DNA of 64,000 nt from Fistulifera solaris (Eukaryota > Bacillariophyta > Bacillariophyceae > Naviculales > Stauroneidaceae). The notes beneath the pieces were generated by a model. The model saw only the letters and a list, made by a program, of their open reading frames with translations. It was not told where the DNA came from and searched no databases. Position numbers and translations under genes: made by a program. Shown piece after piece: positions 11,894-22,827 of the stretch. The stretch lies in the NCBI GenBank assembly GCA_030295235.1, contig AP026149.1, positions 744,001-808,000 of the forward strand. The letters run 5' to 3'. Within the stretch, counting starts at the first letter, position 1, and every line of letters starts with the position of its first letter.

Positions 11894-13166
11894 GTTTTCA
11901 GAGTCTGAGATTAAAAAAATGTAAATAATATTATGAATCGAATATCGGAAGCACTCCTCATTCTTTATCCAGTGATTTTCGGAGAGAAGCCCTTATTTCA
12001 TGACAGCTTTTATTGGGAAGTAATGTACCGGTGAGGAAAGTGCAATGCGCACCTAAACTCGCAACAGGAAGAGAACAAATAATGATCTGATAAAATTATA
12101 CAAGCAAAGAAGATGGTGAGAGCCATTTTTCTTTGTCAAGAGACAAAGTGTATCATACAGGCACAGCAAGACAAGGAATGAGATTTTGAATATCCGAACT
12201 TGCTGTTGTAAAGTATGAGCACAGAAAGGTCCTAAACTTTCCACTAGACTACCAAAGTCAATCGTCCCTCTAGGGCTTTTATGACCGCATGCGGAGACTT
12301 TGTAAACTCACGCTGCGGTAGAAACCACCCGTCACTACATATTATAGTCATAACACAGCATTCTGCAATATCGCTTACCGTTCAGGACACCACATTGCTC
12401 AAGGAGGGTCGTCCATTCTCGTTCGTTCTATGTTCTATCTTGCTTTCTCTTTCGATTGATCCAAGAGAAAATAGAAATCTATTAGAGCCGCCTGATGACT
12501 ATTACATCAACGATCAATAACGATCGTATACTTGTATTAATAGTATGACGATCACGACATGCAGCAACAAAAAGGATGACGACTGATGACTATCGCGTCG
12601 TCAACAACTTTGGTACCGGTGTTCCCCGTTCACCTACTAGCTAGAGTACAACTTTACGTTTGAACACTTTCATTGCATCCAATGGACATGGACCGCATTT
12701 TTATTAATTTTCACCAAACGGAAGGACGAAAATAGATTACAGCAGACAGCAGCAACGTAAAGTACCAGGTACCTCTGCCGGTCGCCTTAGCAAGCGAAAT
12801 GAGTCGAATTCGATTTAACTTGATATTCTTCGATGTTTTCGGTGATGCCTCCTAGAGTGGGCATTTCTCATCATCAAATTGACACACGACTACTCATATC
12901 TAACTACAGATCGTGTGTGAATCTTTTTTTTACTTTTGTTCGTTAACCATCTATCTACCTGCATGATGTAGTTTCTTGTTTCTTTTCTATATTCCAGTGT
13001 TCGTCCGTACAGTCGTAGAGATGCCCATTGAAAAAAGGTGCGGGCATCGCACATTGGTGTGTGATTATGTAAGTAAGATGCATAAATGGAATTTCATCCA
13101 ATGACGTCCACAGAGATGTCAATTCCCTCCCGACAAGTGCTTTCGCGGCTGATTGACGGAGTTATA
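11894..13166. other. Unit junction and non-coding part of unit 2
   Basis: It contains the unit 1/unit 2 junction at 11937/11938 and ~1.2 kb of sequence almost identical to 17341-18615. It holds TACCAGGTA at 12763-12771. No gene is supported. Confidence 0.5.
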
Positions 13167-15177
13167 TTATTTCTTGCCGAACCAGCCATGGAACCAGCTA
13201 TATTGATGGAGATGTATAGTAACAGTCCCAGTCCCAGTCCCACTTGGACCGACTGGTATCGCTTCTTCGACTGGTATCGCTTCTTCGACTGGTATCGCTT
13301 CTTCGATTGGTATCGCTTCTTCGACTGGTGGCGCTTCTTCCTCATCTCTTCTTCCCCGGTTGAAAAATCTGTCCACCAATTTTTCGATCCAACGATCTCT
13401 TATCTCCAAGTAAATGCCAACAACAATGGCAATAAAACCACTTGAACCGACAATTCCGCCAACAATTGCTTTGACTTTTTCCACGGGTGTATCTTCCGAT
13501 GGCGTTGGTGCCGTAGATGATTCATCAGACCCTCCATTCGTCGGTTTTTTCTTCTTTCGACGGTTCGGGAGACGGGGGGACAGCTACTACCGGGACGGCC
13601 GAAACCCCGCTGGTCGGACATTCGAAGGAAACACGTTTTTCGTAAGTAAGCCCTTGCAAAACGGAGTTTGCTTTCAAATCCGTGGGATGCAAGAAGGGCG
13701 CTGCACACGTTGTCGCTTCAAACTGCCCTAAGGTAGAAAAACAAGTTGTGTCCTCCCGGCATATGGATCCTCCCGTAGCGTAGCGGATTGCTTCTCGCTC
13801 ACAAGGGTTGGTGGTAAAAGCTGGACAAGTTTGGCTTGATCGTCTAGCCAAAAGCTTAATGGCCTCGATGAGTTCTTCTTCTGTGTACTTGCCAATCAAG
13901 GCACTTAGTAGTATGTCGACACCTACCACACCTATGAAGCGCGCGGGCGTCACCGTACGGTCGTAGACGCCGACGGACACTGTCGTGCCTCTCCCACCGC
14001 TCCAGAAATCATAGGGCTCCGTCCAGGACGTCCTATTGGAGTTCTCGTCAGTGCCGAAGGTATTGGCAAACGCCTCATAGTAGTTGCCTAAGGCCGCGAT
14101 GATCTTCTCGTCAGAGTCGATCATCGTCCAGAAACCGTCTGCCAAACATGCCAGTTCCATTGGCAGAGAATGGACATCTCCATCTGCCTCGGGGTTTGTT
14201 ATCGAGTAGGTGAAGAGTAACACCGATTTGCCACTGTTACTTTTCGTCTGGTTGAGGCGGTCCATGACCATTGCCTTGAGCTCCTCCGGACCTATGTCCT
14301 CGGTCCGTTTCATCAATCCATCCGTCAAAAAGATGACAGCGGAGTTGCAATCCACCGCCACACCATTATCAATGGACGCATTTAGAATGTCGAAGCCCTT
14401 CTTCAGGCCATCGATCATGTTCGTCCCTTCGCCGACCTCAATCGACTTAATGAAACTGACTAAGGCGTTCTTGTTCTCCTTAGTTGCTTCAAAGAGGAAT
14501 TGGTCATCCTTTGCCAAGACGTTGACCGTCTCGTCAAAGAATACCACTGCAACCCGATCGCTCGGTGTGAGCGTGTTGATGATTCGGATGGTAGCTTCTT
14601 GCATGAGCTCCATACGGCCGTTGGTCCCCATCGATCCAGACTTGTCGAGAACCAATATGATATTCTTCGAGGCGGAACTTCCACCGATATACCAATCCCT
14701 CCCAGTGCAGTCGTAAAGACCGCACTCTTGGGATGGGCGACCAGGAAAAATTTGGAAGGCGCCTTCCTTACTACCGAAGAAGGCGGCCGAAGGACTAACT
14801 CCTAATTCTTTGAAAAAGGGTTTCATATTCTGCGCGAGCCATGGGTCCATCTTGCGACTCATGCAAATATTCTCAATGAAACGATGGTCCGAGGTATTCG
14901 TGTTCGGGGATGCGCGGAACACGCTCGTGGTCTCATCAATCCACCCCAGATTTGCATCGCAAGTCGGATGAGGCAATCGCGAGTCGCACTCATGGAAAGC
15001 TTGGCACCCATCCAACGCGGAGCAGCCTTCTTTGATATATCTTTCGATTTCATCTCGTAATGCGAGAAGGAATTCCTCAAGTTTCTTAGCGACTTGATCG
15101 AACTGCGCCGTGTTGAATCCATTGACTGAGGTAGCCAATGAAATGATGAGGTAAAAGAATGCTCTTTTAAAATTCAT
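13167..15177 (-). CDS. Secreted VWA-Cache (alpha2delta-like) membrane protein, unit 2
   Basis: I start at ATG 15177, because MNFKRAFFYLIISLATSVNG is a good signal peptide; the open frame extends upstream without support. Next is a Cys-rich region (EGCSALDGC, HECDSRLPHPTCD, GRDWYIGG) as in VWA_N/Cache halves. A VWA domain follows with complete MIDAS residues: DKSGS at D178, the Thr of GEGTNM, and LTDG. A second extracellular part holds YDFWSGG and FIGVVGVDIL. Then come a Pro-rich stalk, a membrane span (IVGSSGFIAIVVGIYLEI) and a cytosolic tail of EEAIPV repeats. This order resembles Ca2+-channel alpha2delta subunits, whose MIDAS binds divalent cations, though the partner is unknown. A run of six T at about 13542-13547 (five in unit 3) shifts the frame before the membrane span; it is either an error or a soluble-form mutation. 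About 669 residues if continuous. Confidence 0.75.
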
Positions 15178-16557
15178 GATCTCCCTCTCGATTTTGAAAT
15201 GAATCAAAGAAAAAGGATTAGTTGGGGTGTTCCGAAGGATAGGATATAGGATAGCATTTTGCTCACCGAAACAGGGTGCGCGGTGCGCATCCACTATCCA
15301 CTTGCAACTTGCAATACAGGTCACAGGTCACAGGTACGTCGCCGGTACTGTTCACCTTCACGGTACTGTGAATTGACACTCAGAAAATATTTTTGCGTCG
15401 CGGGTGCGAGCCCCTTGTTAGACTTCATTTTGTTAGACACGATTCCGGTTCCGGAGCCAAGCACTGAACACTGGGCAATGGGCACTGTGAAGATTTAGAT
15501 TTGCTATTTGCTGCGTTCCCCGTTCCCGCTCCTTTCATAGTCCAGAGATCTTCATAAGTCAAAAGCGAAAAAATCTTTCGTGATTCATAAATAGCCAATA
15601 GCCACTATTGCCCCTAGCCCCACTGTACTGGGACTTGTAACCAGACACCGAGAGACCGTTTTTCTGTCTCACGCACGTCAAGGTTTTGTTGCAAGTCCGT
15701 AAGATCTTGACGGATTGTTATGTCGTTTCTCGTTTCGTGATTCATTTTCTCGATAGATAGGTAGTAGTAGAGTGTGGCGTTTCCAGTTTCCCACGCCTGT
15801 ATGATGTGCCCTAAGTACAAGCTATATCAACAAGACTGTACACTGCACTGCAACCATCTACCATCTTATTTGTTTGTTTGTCGTTTCTCGTTTCGTGATT
15901 CATTTTCTTTGTTGGTCTTTTCCGAAGACGTGAGATACGCCCTCAGTACAAGCTATTTTGCTATTTGGAACAAAACTGTACTGCAGCCGAAGGAGGAACA
16001 TTAAAAAAATCTTACTTCGTAATATTTATTCCTAATTTCCTAAAGTCAGTACCTTTTTGTCTGGCACGTTCGAATTTCGAATTCGGAGTGTCAATTTTCA
16101 TGCTGCTGGTATTTTCGGCTTTTCATCTACTGAGACGGGCCAAATCGAAAATGGAAGTTAGCCGGAACCAAAATTGTAAATTGTGCTTTTTTGGTGCAAT
16201 GTCTGCATGACAGAGAGAAAGGCTCACACTTGACACTTGGCTCTGTGGGCGGCTCTTTCTAAATTATTTATGGTTGGTAGGCGAACGATTCCATCGTCGT
16301 CGTTGATTGCGCTCTCTCCATTCTTCCGTCCCTCCCCGCTTGCTTTTGTAGGACGGATATGTCTTCCCTCATACCTGGTATTGTTGCATGAAGTTCTGTA
16401 TGTTTTCATGATCACTGTTATAAAAAAAGGTCTCATAATTCGCACAAGAAAAAAGTCGACGGTACCAGGTAGACCGAGAGCGTTTCGGATCCTCCGCTGG
16501 AGCGCCTCGACTGCGTATCGCAGAGCCACTGATGAGTCGATGGACTCCAACACACTT
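15178..16557. other. Non-coding part of unit 2 between VWA and TPR genes
   Basis: It holds the VWA gene's 5' flank and the TPR-like gene's 3' flank. A 138-codon minus frame at 16224-16640 overlaps the TPR gene and contains a helical stretch (VALRYAVEALQRRIRNALG). It could be a downstream exon or a chance frame, and I cannot decide. TACCTGGTA lies at 16372-16380 and its complement at 16463-16471. Confidence 0.4.
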
Positions 16558-17340
16558 TCAAGAAAGGATGTTCGTGAGCGTATGTGACGGGAACACATGC
16601 AGAAACGATGGATGGAAAAAAAGTAGAATAATGTCAACAATCAGTGCGCGATGCGCGACCAAAAGACGGTTGATTGTCGGGAATATTGTGGGTATGAAGA
16701 CGCAATCTTGTCGCGCTTTGTTCCCTTCCAATTCCCGCGCTCTGGAAGGGAGCTCTTTCGACAGATGCGACAAATAAGGAATCGTTGAACAGCAGTGCCA
16801 GATGGCCAATTGAATTGTTGCCGCCTGAACGAAAAGGTCGTTCTCTTCTGGTGTGATTTGTTGTAAAAGCCTATCCGCAAGCTTCATCAACGAGGGCATC
16901 GTTGAGTGGTAATGCATAGCAAAGTGATTCGCTAAGCCAGTATTGTACAGCAGAATGGCAGATTGCATGTCAAGATCTTCGTAGCAGGCTGTGTCGATAT
17001 CGCTGATACGAATTGTATACAGCGTAGGATGATGTTGACGACATTGAGTGTTCTTCATGGAATCGATAAAAGATATTGGGTCATCCGTTAGATCCATAAA
17101 GACAGGAACGTTCTTGGCGGAAGATTGGGAAAATGATTCACTGTATCGTTGACACAATCGCAACTGAGCACGTCGCAACATATGCCATTCGTCTTCGACC
17201 GACTGATTGGTTAATATTTCTTTCATGAGGCGCGTCGCGTCGTGCAGTGTTGCCAACGCTTCTTTGAATAAATGGCGATGTAGCATCTCCACACCCATGT
17301 TGTTGAGCGCCATTGCGGTGCGTGACAAAACGGGTGACAT
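16558..17340 (-). CDS. TPR-like helical repeat protein, unit 2
   Basis: 260 residues from ATG 17340. The N-terminus (MALNNMGVEMLHRHLFKEALATLHDATRLM) has the A-x-x-N-x-G and EAL-x-x-x-x-x-A spacing of a tetratricopeptide repeat. A second pair starts near SAILLYNTGLANHFAMHY. These proteins are usually protein-binding scaffolds; no enzymatic motif is visible. The C-terminal 30 residues (IVDIILLFFHPSFLHVF) are hydrophobic and may be affected by a T-run near 16614-16620, so the true 3' end is uncertain. It is transcribed leftward toward the VWA gene, like its copies. The function is unknown. Diatoms have many such short TPR-like genes, but I cannot name a family. Confidence 0.6.
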   Translation of the reverse strand: MSPVLSRTAMALNNMGVEMLHRHLFKEALATLHDATRLMKEILTNQSVEDEWHMLRRAQLRLCQRYSESFSQSSAKNVPVFMDLTDDPISFIDSMKNTQCRQHHPTLYTIRISDIDTACYEDLDMQSAILLYNTGLANHFAMHYHSTMPSLMKLADRLLQQITPEENDLFVQAATIQLAIWHCCSTIPYLSHLSKELPSRARELEGNKARQDCVFIPTIFPTINRLLVAHRALIVDIILLFFHPSFLHVFPSHTLTNILS

Positions 17341-18615
17341 GTTTTCAGAGTCTGAGATTAAAAAAATGTAAATAATATTATGAATCGAATATCGGAAGCA
17401 CTCCTCATTCTTTATCCAGTGATTTTCGGAGAGAAGCCCTTATTTCATGACAGCTTTTATTGGGAAGTAATGTACCGGTGAGGAAAGTGCAATGCGCACC
17501 TAAACTCGCAACAGGAAGAGAACAAATAATGATCTGATAAAATTATACAAGCAAAGAAGATGGTGAGAGCCATTTTTCTTTGTCAAGAGACAAAGTGTAT
17601 CATACAGGCACAGCAAGACAAGGAATGAGATTTTGCATATCCGAACTTGCTGTTGTAAAGTATGAGCATAGAAAGGTCCTAAACTTTCCACTAGACAACC
17701 AAAGTCATTCGTCCTTCTAGGGCTTTTATGACCGCATGCGGAGACTTTGTAAACTCACGCTGCGGTAGAAACCACCCGTCACTACATATTATAGTCATAA
17801 CTAACACATTCTGCAACATACTTACCGTTCAGGACACCACATTGCTCAAGGAGGGTCGTCCATTCTCGTTCGTTCTATGTTCTATCTTGCTTTCTCTTTC
17901 GATTGATCCAAGAGAAAATAGAAATCTATTAGAGCCGCCTGATGACTATTACATCAACGATCAATAACGATCGTATACTTGTATTAATAGTATGACGATC
18001 ACGACATGCAGCAACAAAAAGGATGACGACTGATGACTATCGCGTCGTCAACAACTTTGGTACCGGTGTTCCCCGTTCACCTACTAGCTAGAGTACAACT
18101 TTACGTTTGAACACTTTCATTGCATCCAATGGACATGGACCGCATTTTTATTAATTTTCACCAAACGGAAGGACGAAAATAGATGACAGCAGACAGCAGC
18201 AACGTAAAGTACCAGGTACCTCTGCCGGTCGCCTTAGCAAGCGAAATGAGTCGAATTCGATTTAACTTGATATTCTTCGATGTTTTCGGTGATGCCTCCT
18301 AGAGTGGGCATTTCTCATCATCAAATTGACACACGACTACTCATATCTAACTACAGATCGTGTGTGAATCTTTTTTTTTACTTTTGTTCGTTAACCATCT
18401 ATCTACCTGCAGGATGTAGTTTCTTGTTTCTTGTCTATATTCCAGTGTTCGTCCGTACAGTCGTAGAGATGCCCATTGAAAAAAAGGTGCGGGCATCGCA
18501 CATTGGTGTGTGATTATGTAAGTAAGATGCATAAATGGAATTTCATCCAATGACGTCCACAGAGATGTCAATTCCCTCCCGACAAGTGCTTTCGCGGCTG
18601 ATTGACGGAGTTATA
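17341..18615. other. Unit junction and non-coding part of unit 3
   Basis: It contains the unit 2/unit 3 junction at 17384/17385. The rest is nearly identical to 11894-13166, with TACCAGGTA at 18210-18218. No gene is supported. Confidence 0.5.
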
Positions 18616-20624
18616 TTATTTCTTGCCGAACCAGCCATGGAACCAGCTATATTGATGGAGATGTATAGTAACAGTCCCAGTCCCAGTCCCACTTGGACCG
18701 ACTGGTATCGCTTCATCGACTGGTATCGCTTCTTCGACTGGTATCGCTTCTTCGATTGGTATCGCTTCTTCGACTGGTGGCGCTTCTTCCTCATCTCTTC
18801 TTCCCCGGTTGAAAAATCTGTCCACCAATTTTTCGATCCAACGATCTCTTATCTCCAAGTAAATGCCAACAACAATGGCAATAAAACCACTTGAACCGAC
18901 AATTCCGCCAACAATTGCTTTGACTTTTTCCACGGGTGTATCTTCCGATGGCGTTGGTGCCGTAGATGATTCATCAGACCCTCCATTCGTCGGTTTTTCT
19001 TCTTTCGACGGTTCGGGAGACGGGGGGACAGCTACTACCGGGACGGCCGAAACCCCGCTGGTCGGACATTCGAAGGAAACACGTTTTTCGTAAGTAAGCC
19101 CTTGCAAAACGGAGTTTGCTTTCAAATCCGTGGGATGCAAGAAGGGCGCTGCACACGTTGTCGCTTCAAACTGCCCTAAGGTAGAAAAACAAGTTGTGTC
19201 CTCCCGGCATATGGATGCTCCCGTAGCGTAGCGGATTGCCTCTCGCTCACAAGGGTTGGTGGTAAAAGCTGGACAAGTTTGGCTTGATCGTCTAGCCAAA
19301 AGCTTAATGGCCTCGATGAGTTCTTCTTCTGTGTACTTGCCAATCAAGGCACTTAGTAGTATGTCGACACCTACCACACCTATGAAGCGCGCGGGCGTCA
19401 CCGTACGGTCGTAGACGCCCACGGACACTGTCGTGCCTCTCCCTCCGCTCCAATAATCATAGGGCTCCGTCCAGGACGTCCTATTGGAGTTCTCGTCAGT
19501 GCCGAAGGTATTGGCAAACGCCTCATAGTAGTTGCCTAAGGCCGCGATGATCTTCTCGTCAGAGTCGATCATCGTCCAGAAACCGTCTGCCAAACATGCC
19601 AGTTCCATTGGTAGAGAATGGACATCTCCATCTGCCTCGGGGTTTGTTATCGAGTAGGTGAAGAGTAACACCGATTTGCCACTGTTACTTTTCGTCTGGT
19701 TGAGGCGGTCCATGACCATTGCCTTGAGCTCCTCCGGACCTATGTCCTCGGTCCGTTTCATCAATCCATCCGTCAAAAGATGACAGCGGAGTTGCAATCC
19801 ACCGCCACACCATTATCAATGGACGCATTTAGAATGTCGAAGCCCTTCTTCAGGCCATCGATCATGTTCGTCCCTTCGCCGACCTCAATCGACTTAATGA
19901 AACTGACTAAGGCGTTCTTGTTCTCCTTAGTTGCTTCAAAGAGGAATTGGTCATCCTTTGCCAAGACGTTGACCGTCTCGTCAAAGAATACCACTGCAAC
20001 CCGATCGCTCGGTGTGAGCGTGTTGATGATTCGGATGGTAGCTTCTTGCATGAGCTCCATACGGCCGTTGGTCCCCATCGATCCAGACTTGTCGAGAACC
20101 AATATGATATTCTTCGAGGCGGAACTTCCACCGATATACCAATCCCTCCCAGTGCAGTCGTAAAGACCGCACTCTTGGGATGGGCGACCAGGAAAAATTT
20201 GGAAGGCGCCTTCCTTACTACCGAAGAAGGCGGCCGAAGGACTAACTCCTAATTCTTTGAAAAAGGGTTTCATATTCTGCGCGAGCCATGGGTCCATCTT
20301 GCGACTCATGCAAATATTCTCAATGAAACGATGGTCCGAGGTATTCGTGTTCGGGGATGCGCGGAACACGCTCGTGGTCTCATCAATCCACCCCAGATTT
20401 GCATCGCAAGTCGGATGAGGCAATCGCGAGTCGCACTCATGGAAAGCTTGGCACCCATCCAACGCGGAGCAGCCTTCTTTGATATATCTTTCGATTTCAT
20501 CTCGTAATGCGAGAAGGAATTCCTCAAGTTTCTTAGCGACTTGATCGAACTGCGCCGTGTTGAATCCATTGACTGAGGTAGCCAATGAAATGATGAGGTA
20601 AAAGAATGCTCTTTTAAAATTCAT
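18616..20624 (-). CDS. Secreted VWA-Cache (alpha2delta-like) membrane protein, unit 3
   Basis: Near-identical to the unit 2 gene, with the same signal peptide (start 20624), Cys-rich Cache part, VWA MIDAS DKSGS, GVVGVDI segment, stalk, membrane span and EEAIPV tail, here with one DEAIPV. The stalk-to-tail region is in frame (SKEEKPTNGGSDESS), unlike unit 2. The frame changes instead at about 19776-19779, where a run of four A replaces five in unit 2, inside the VWA domain next to LTDG. Units 2 and 3 are thus each interrupted once at different homopolymers. Sequence error or independent decay could explain this; with one base counted back it is ~669 residues. Confidence 0.75.
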
Positions 20625-22001
20625 GATCTCCCTCTCGATTTTGAAATGAATCAAAGAAAAAGGATTAGTTGGGGTGTTCCGAAGGATAGGATATAGGATA
20701 GCATTTTGCTCACCGAAACAGGGTGCGCGGTGCGCATCCACTATCCACTTGCAACTTGCAATACAGGTCACAGGTCACAGGTACGTCGCCGGTACTGTTC
20801 ACCTTCACGGTACTGTGAATTGACACTCAGAAAATATTTTTGCGTCGCGGGTGCGAGCCCCTTGTTAGACTTCATTTTGTTAGACACGATTCCGGTTCCG
20901 GAGCCAAGCACTGAACACTGGGCAATGGGCACTGTGAAGATTTAGATTTGCTATTTGCTGCGTTCCCCGTTCCCGCTCCTTTCATAGTCCAGAGATCTTC
21001 ATAAGTCAAAAGCGAAAAAATCTTTCGTGATTCATAAATAGCCAATAGCCACTATTGCCCCTAGCCCCACTGTACTGGGACTTGTAACCAGACACCGAGA
21101 CACCGTTTTTCTGTCTCACGCACGTCAAGGTTTTGTTGCAAGTCCGTAAGATCTTGACGGATTGTTATGTCGTTTCTCGTTTCGTGATTCATTTTCTCGA
21201 TAGATAGGTAGTAGAGTGTGGCGTTTCCAGTTTCCCACGCCTGTATGATATGCCCTAAGTACAAGCTATATCAACAAGACTGTACACTGCACTGCAACCA
21301 TCTACCATCTTATTTGTTTGTTTGTCGTTTCTCGTTTCGTGATTCATTTTCTTTGTTGGTCTTTTCCGAAGACGTGAGATACGCCCTCAGTACAAGCTAT
21401 TTTGCTATTTGGAACAAAACTGTACTGCAACCGAAGGAGGAACATTAAAAAAATCTTACTTCGTAATATTTATTCCTAATTTCCTAAAGTCAGTACCTTT
21501 TTGTCTGGCACGTTCGAATTTCGAATTCGGAGTGTCAATTTTCATGCTGCTGGTATTTTCGGCTTTTCATCTACTGAGACGGGCTAAATCGAAAATGGAA
21601 GTTAGCCGGAACCAAAATTGTAAATTGTGCTTTTTTTGGTGCAATGTCTGCATGACAGAGAGAAAGGCTCACACTTGACACTTGGCTCTGTGGGCGGCTC
21701 TTTCTAAATTATTTATGGTTGGTAGGCGAACGATTCCATCGTCGTCGTTGATTGCGCTCTCTCCATTCTTCCGTCCCTCCCCGCTTGCTTTTGTAGGACG
21801 GATATGTCTTCCTCATACCTGGTATTGTTGCATGAAGTTCTGTATGTTTTCATGATCACTGTTATAAAAAAAGGTCTCATAATTCGCACAAGAAAAAAGT
21901 CGACGGTACCAGGTAGACCGAGAGCGTTTCGGATCCTCCGCTGGAGCGCCTCGACTGCGTATCGCAGAGCCACTGATGAGTCGATGGACTCCAACACACT
22001 T
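20625..22001. other. Non-coding part of unit 3 between VWA and TPR genes
   Basis: Nearly identical to 15178-16557, with TACCTGGTA at 21816-21824 and its complement at 21907-21915. I see no separate gene. Confidence 0.4.
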
Positions 22002-22784
22002 TCAAGAAAGGATGTTCGTGAGCGTATGTGACGGGAACACATGCAGAAACGATGGATGGAAAAAAAGTAGAATAATGTCAACAATCAGTGCGCGATGCGC
22101 GACCAAAAGACGGTTGATTGTCGGGAATATTGTGGGTATGAAGACGCAATCTTGTCGCGCTTTGTTCCCTTCCAATTCCCGTGCTCTGGAAGGGAGCTCT
22201 TTCGACAAATGCGATAAATAAGGAATCGTTGAACAGCAGTGCCAAATGGCCAACTGAATTGTTGCCGCCTGAACGAAAAGGTCGTTCTCTTCTGGAGTGA
22301 TTTGTTGTAAAAGCCTATCCGCAAGCTTCATCAACGAGGGCATCGTTGAGTGGTAATGCATTGCAAAGTGATTCGCTAAGCCAGTATTGTACAGCAGAAT
22401 GGCAGACTGCATGTCAAGATCTTCGTAGCAGGCTGTGTCGATATCGCTGATACGAATTGTATACAGCGTAGGATGATGTTGACGACATTGAGTGTTCTTC
22501 ATGGAATCGATAAAAGATATTGGGTCATCCGTTAGATCCATAAAGACAGGAACGTTCTTGGCGGAAGATTGGGAAAATGATTCACTGTATCGTTGACACA
22601 ATCGCAACTGAGCACGTCGCAACACATGCCATTCGTCTTCGACCGACTGATTGGTTAATATTTCTTTCATGAGGCGCGTCGCGTCGTGCAGTGTTGCCAA
22701 CGCATCTTTGAATAAATGGCGATGTAGCATCTCCACACCCATGTTGTTGAGCGCCATTGCGGTGCGTGACAAAACGGGTGACAT
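22002..22784 (-). CDS. TPR-like helical repeat protein, unit 3
   Basis: 260 residues from ATG 22784, differing from the unit 2 copy by only a few residues (for example FKDALAT for FKEALAT, HVLRRAQ for HMLRRAQ). It has the same TPR-like pairs and the same hydrophobic C-terminus, so both intact copies have kept an open frame. The role is unknown. Confidence 0.6.
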   Translation of the reverse strand: MSPVLSRTAMALNNMGVEMLHRHLFKDALATLHDATRLMKEILTNQSVEDEWHVLRRAQLRLCQRYSESFSQSSAKNVPVFMDLTDDPISFIDSMKNTQCRQHHPTLYTIRISDIDTACYEDLDMQSAILLYNTGLANHFAMHYHSTMPSLMKLADRLLQQITPEENDLFVQAATIQLAIWHCCSTIPYLSHLSKELPSRARELEGNKARQDCVFIPTIFPTINRLLVAHRALIVDIILLFFHPSFLHVFPSHTLTNILS

Positions 22785-22827
22785 GTTTTCAGAGTCAGAG
22801 ATTAAAAAATGTAAATAATATTATGAA

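Larger units (their letters stand above)
6460..11937. repeat. Tandem unit 1 of 3 (~5.48 kb), diverged copy
   Basis: The unit starts at TCGAATATCGGAAGC and ends where the same sequence starts again at 11938. It carries a degraded VWA-Cache gene (8135-10449) and a truncated TPR-like gene (11588-11893). It differs from units 2 and 3 by many substitutions, by ~520 extra bases at about 7107-7634, and by replaced sequence at about 11336-11612. Confidence 0.85.
11938..17384. repeat. Tandem unit 2 of 3 (~5.45 kb)
   Basis: It is near-identical to unit 3 across its whole length, with only scattered substitutions and homopolymer changes. It carries the VWA-Cache gene at 13167-15177 and the TPR-like gene at 16558-17340, both minus. 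The level of identity, including in non-coding DNA, implies a recent duplication or gene conversion. Confidence 0.9.
17385..22827. repeat. Tandem unit 3 of 3 (~5.44 kb)
   Basis: It starts at TCGAATATCGG and its similarity to unit 2 ends at about 22827 (TTATGAA), after which the sequence is unique. It carries the VWA-Cache gene at 18616-20624 and the TPR-like gene at 22002-22784. Confidence 0.9.

Noticed and set aside
14210-14805. Plus-strand frames of 168 and 101 codons
   Set aside because: Antisense to the VWA gene, which has domain evidence.
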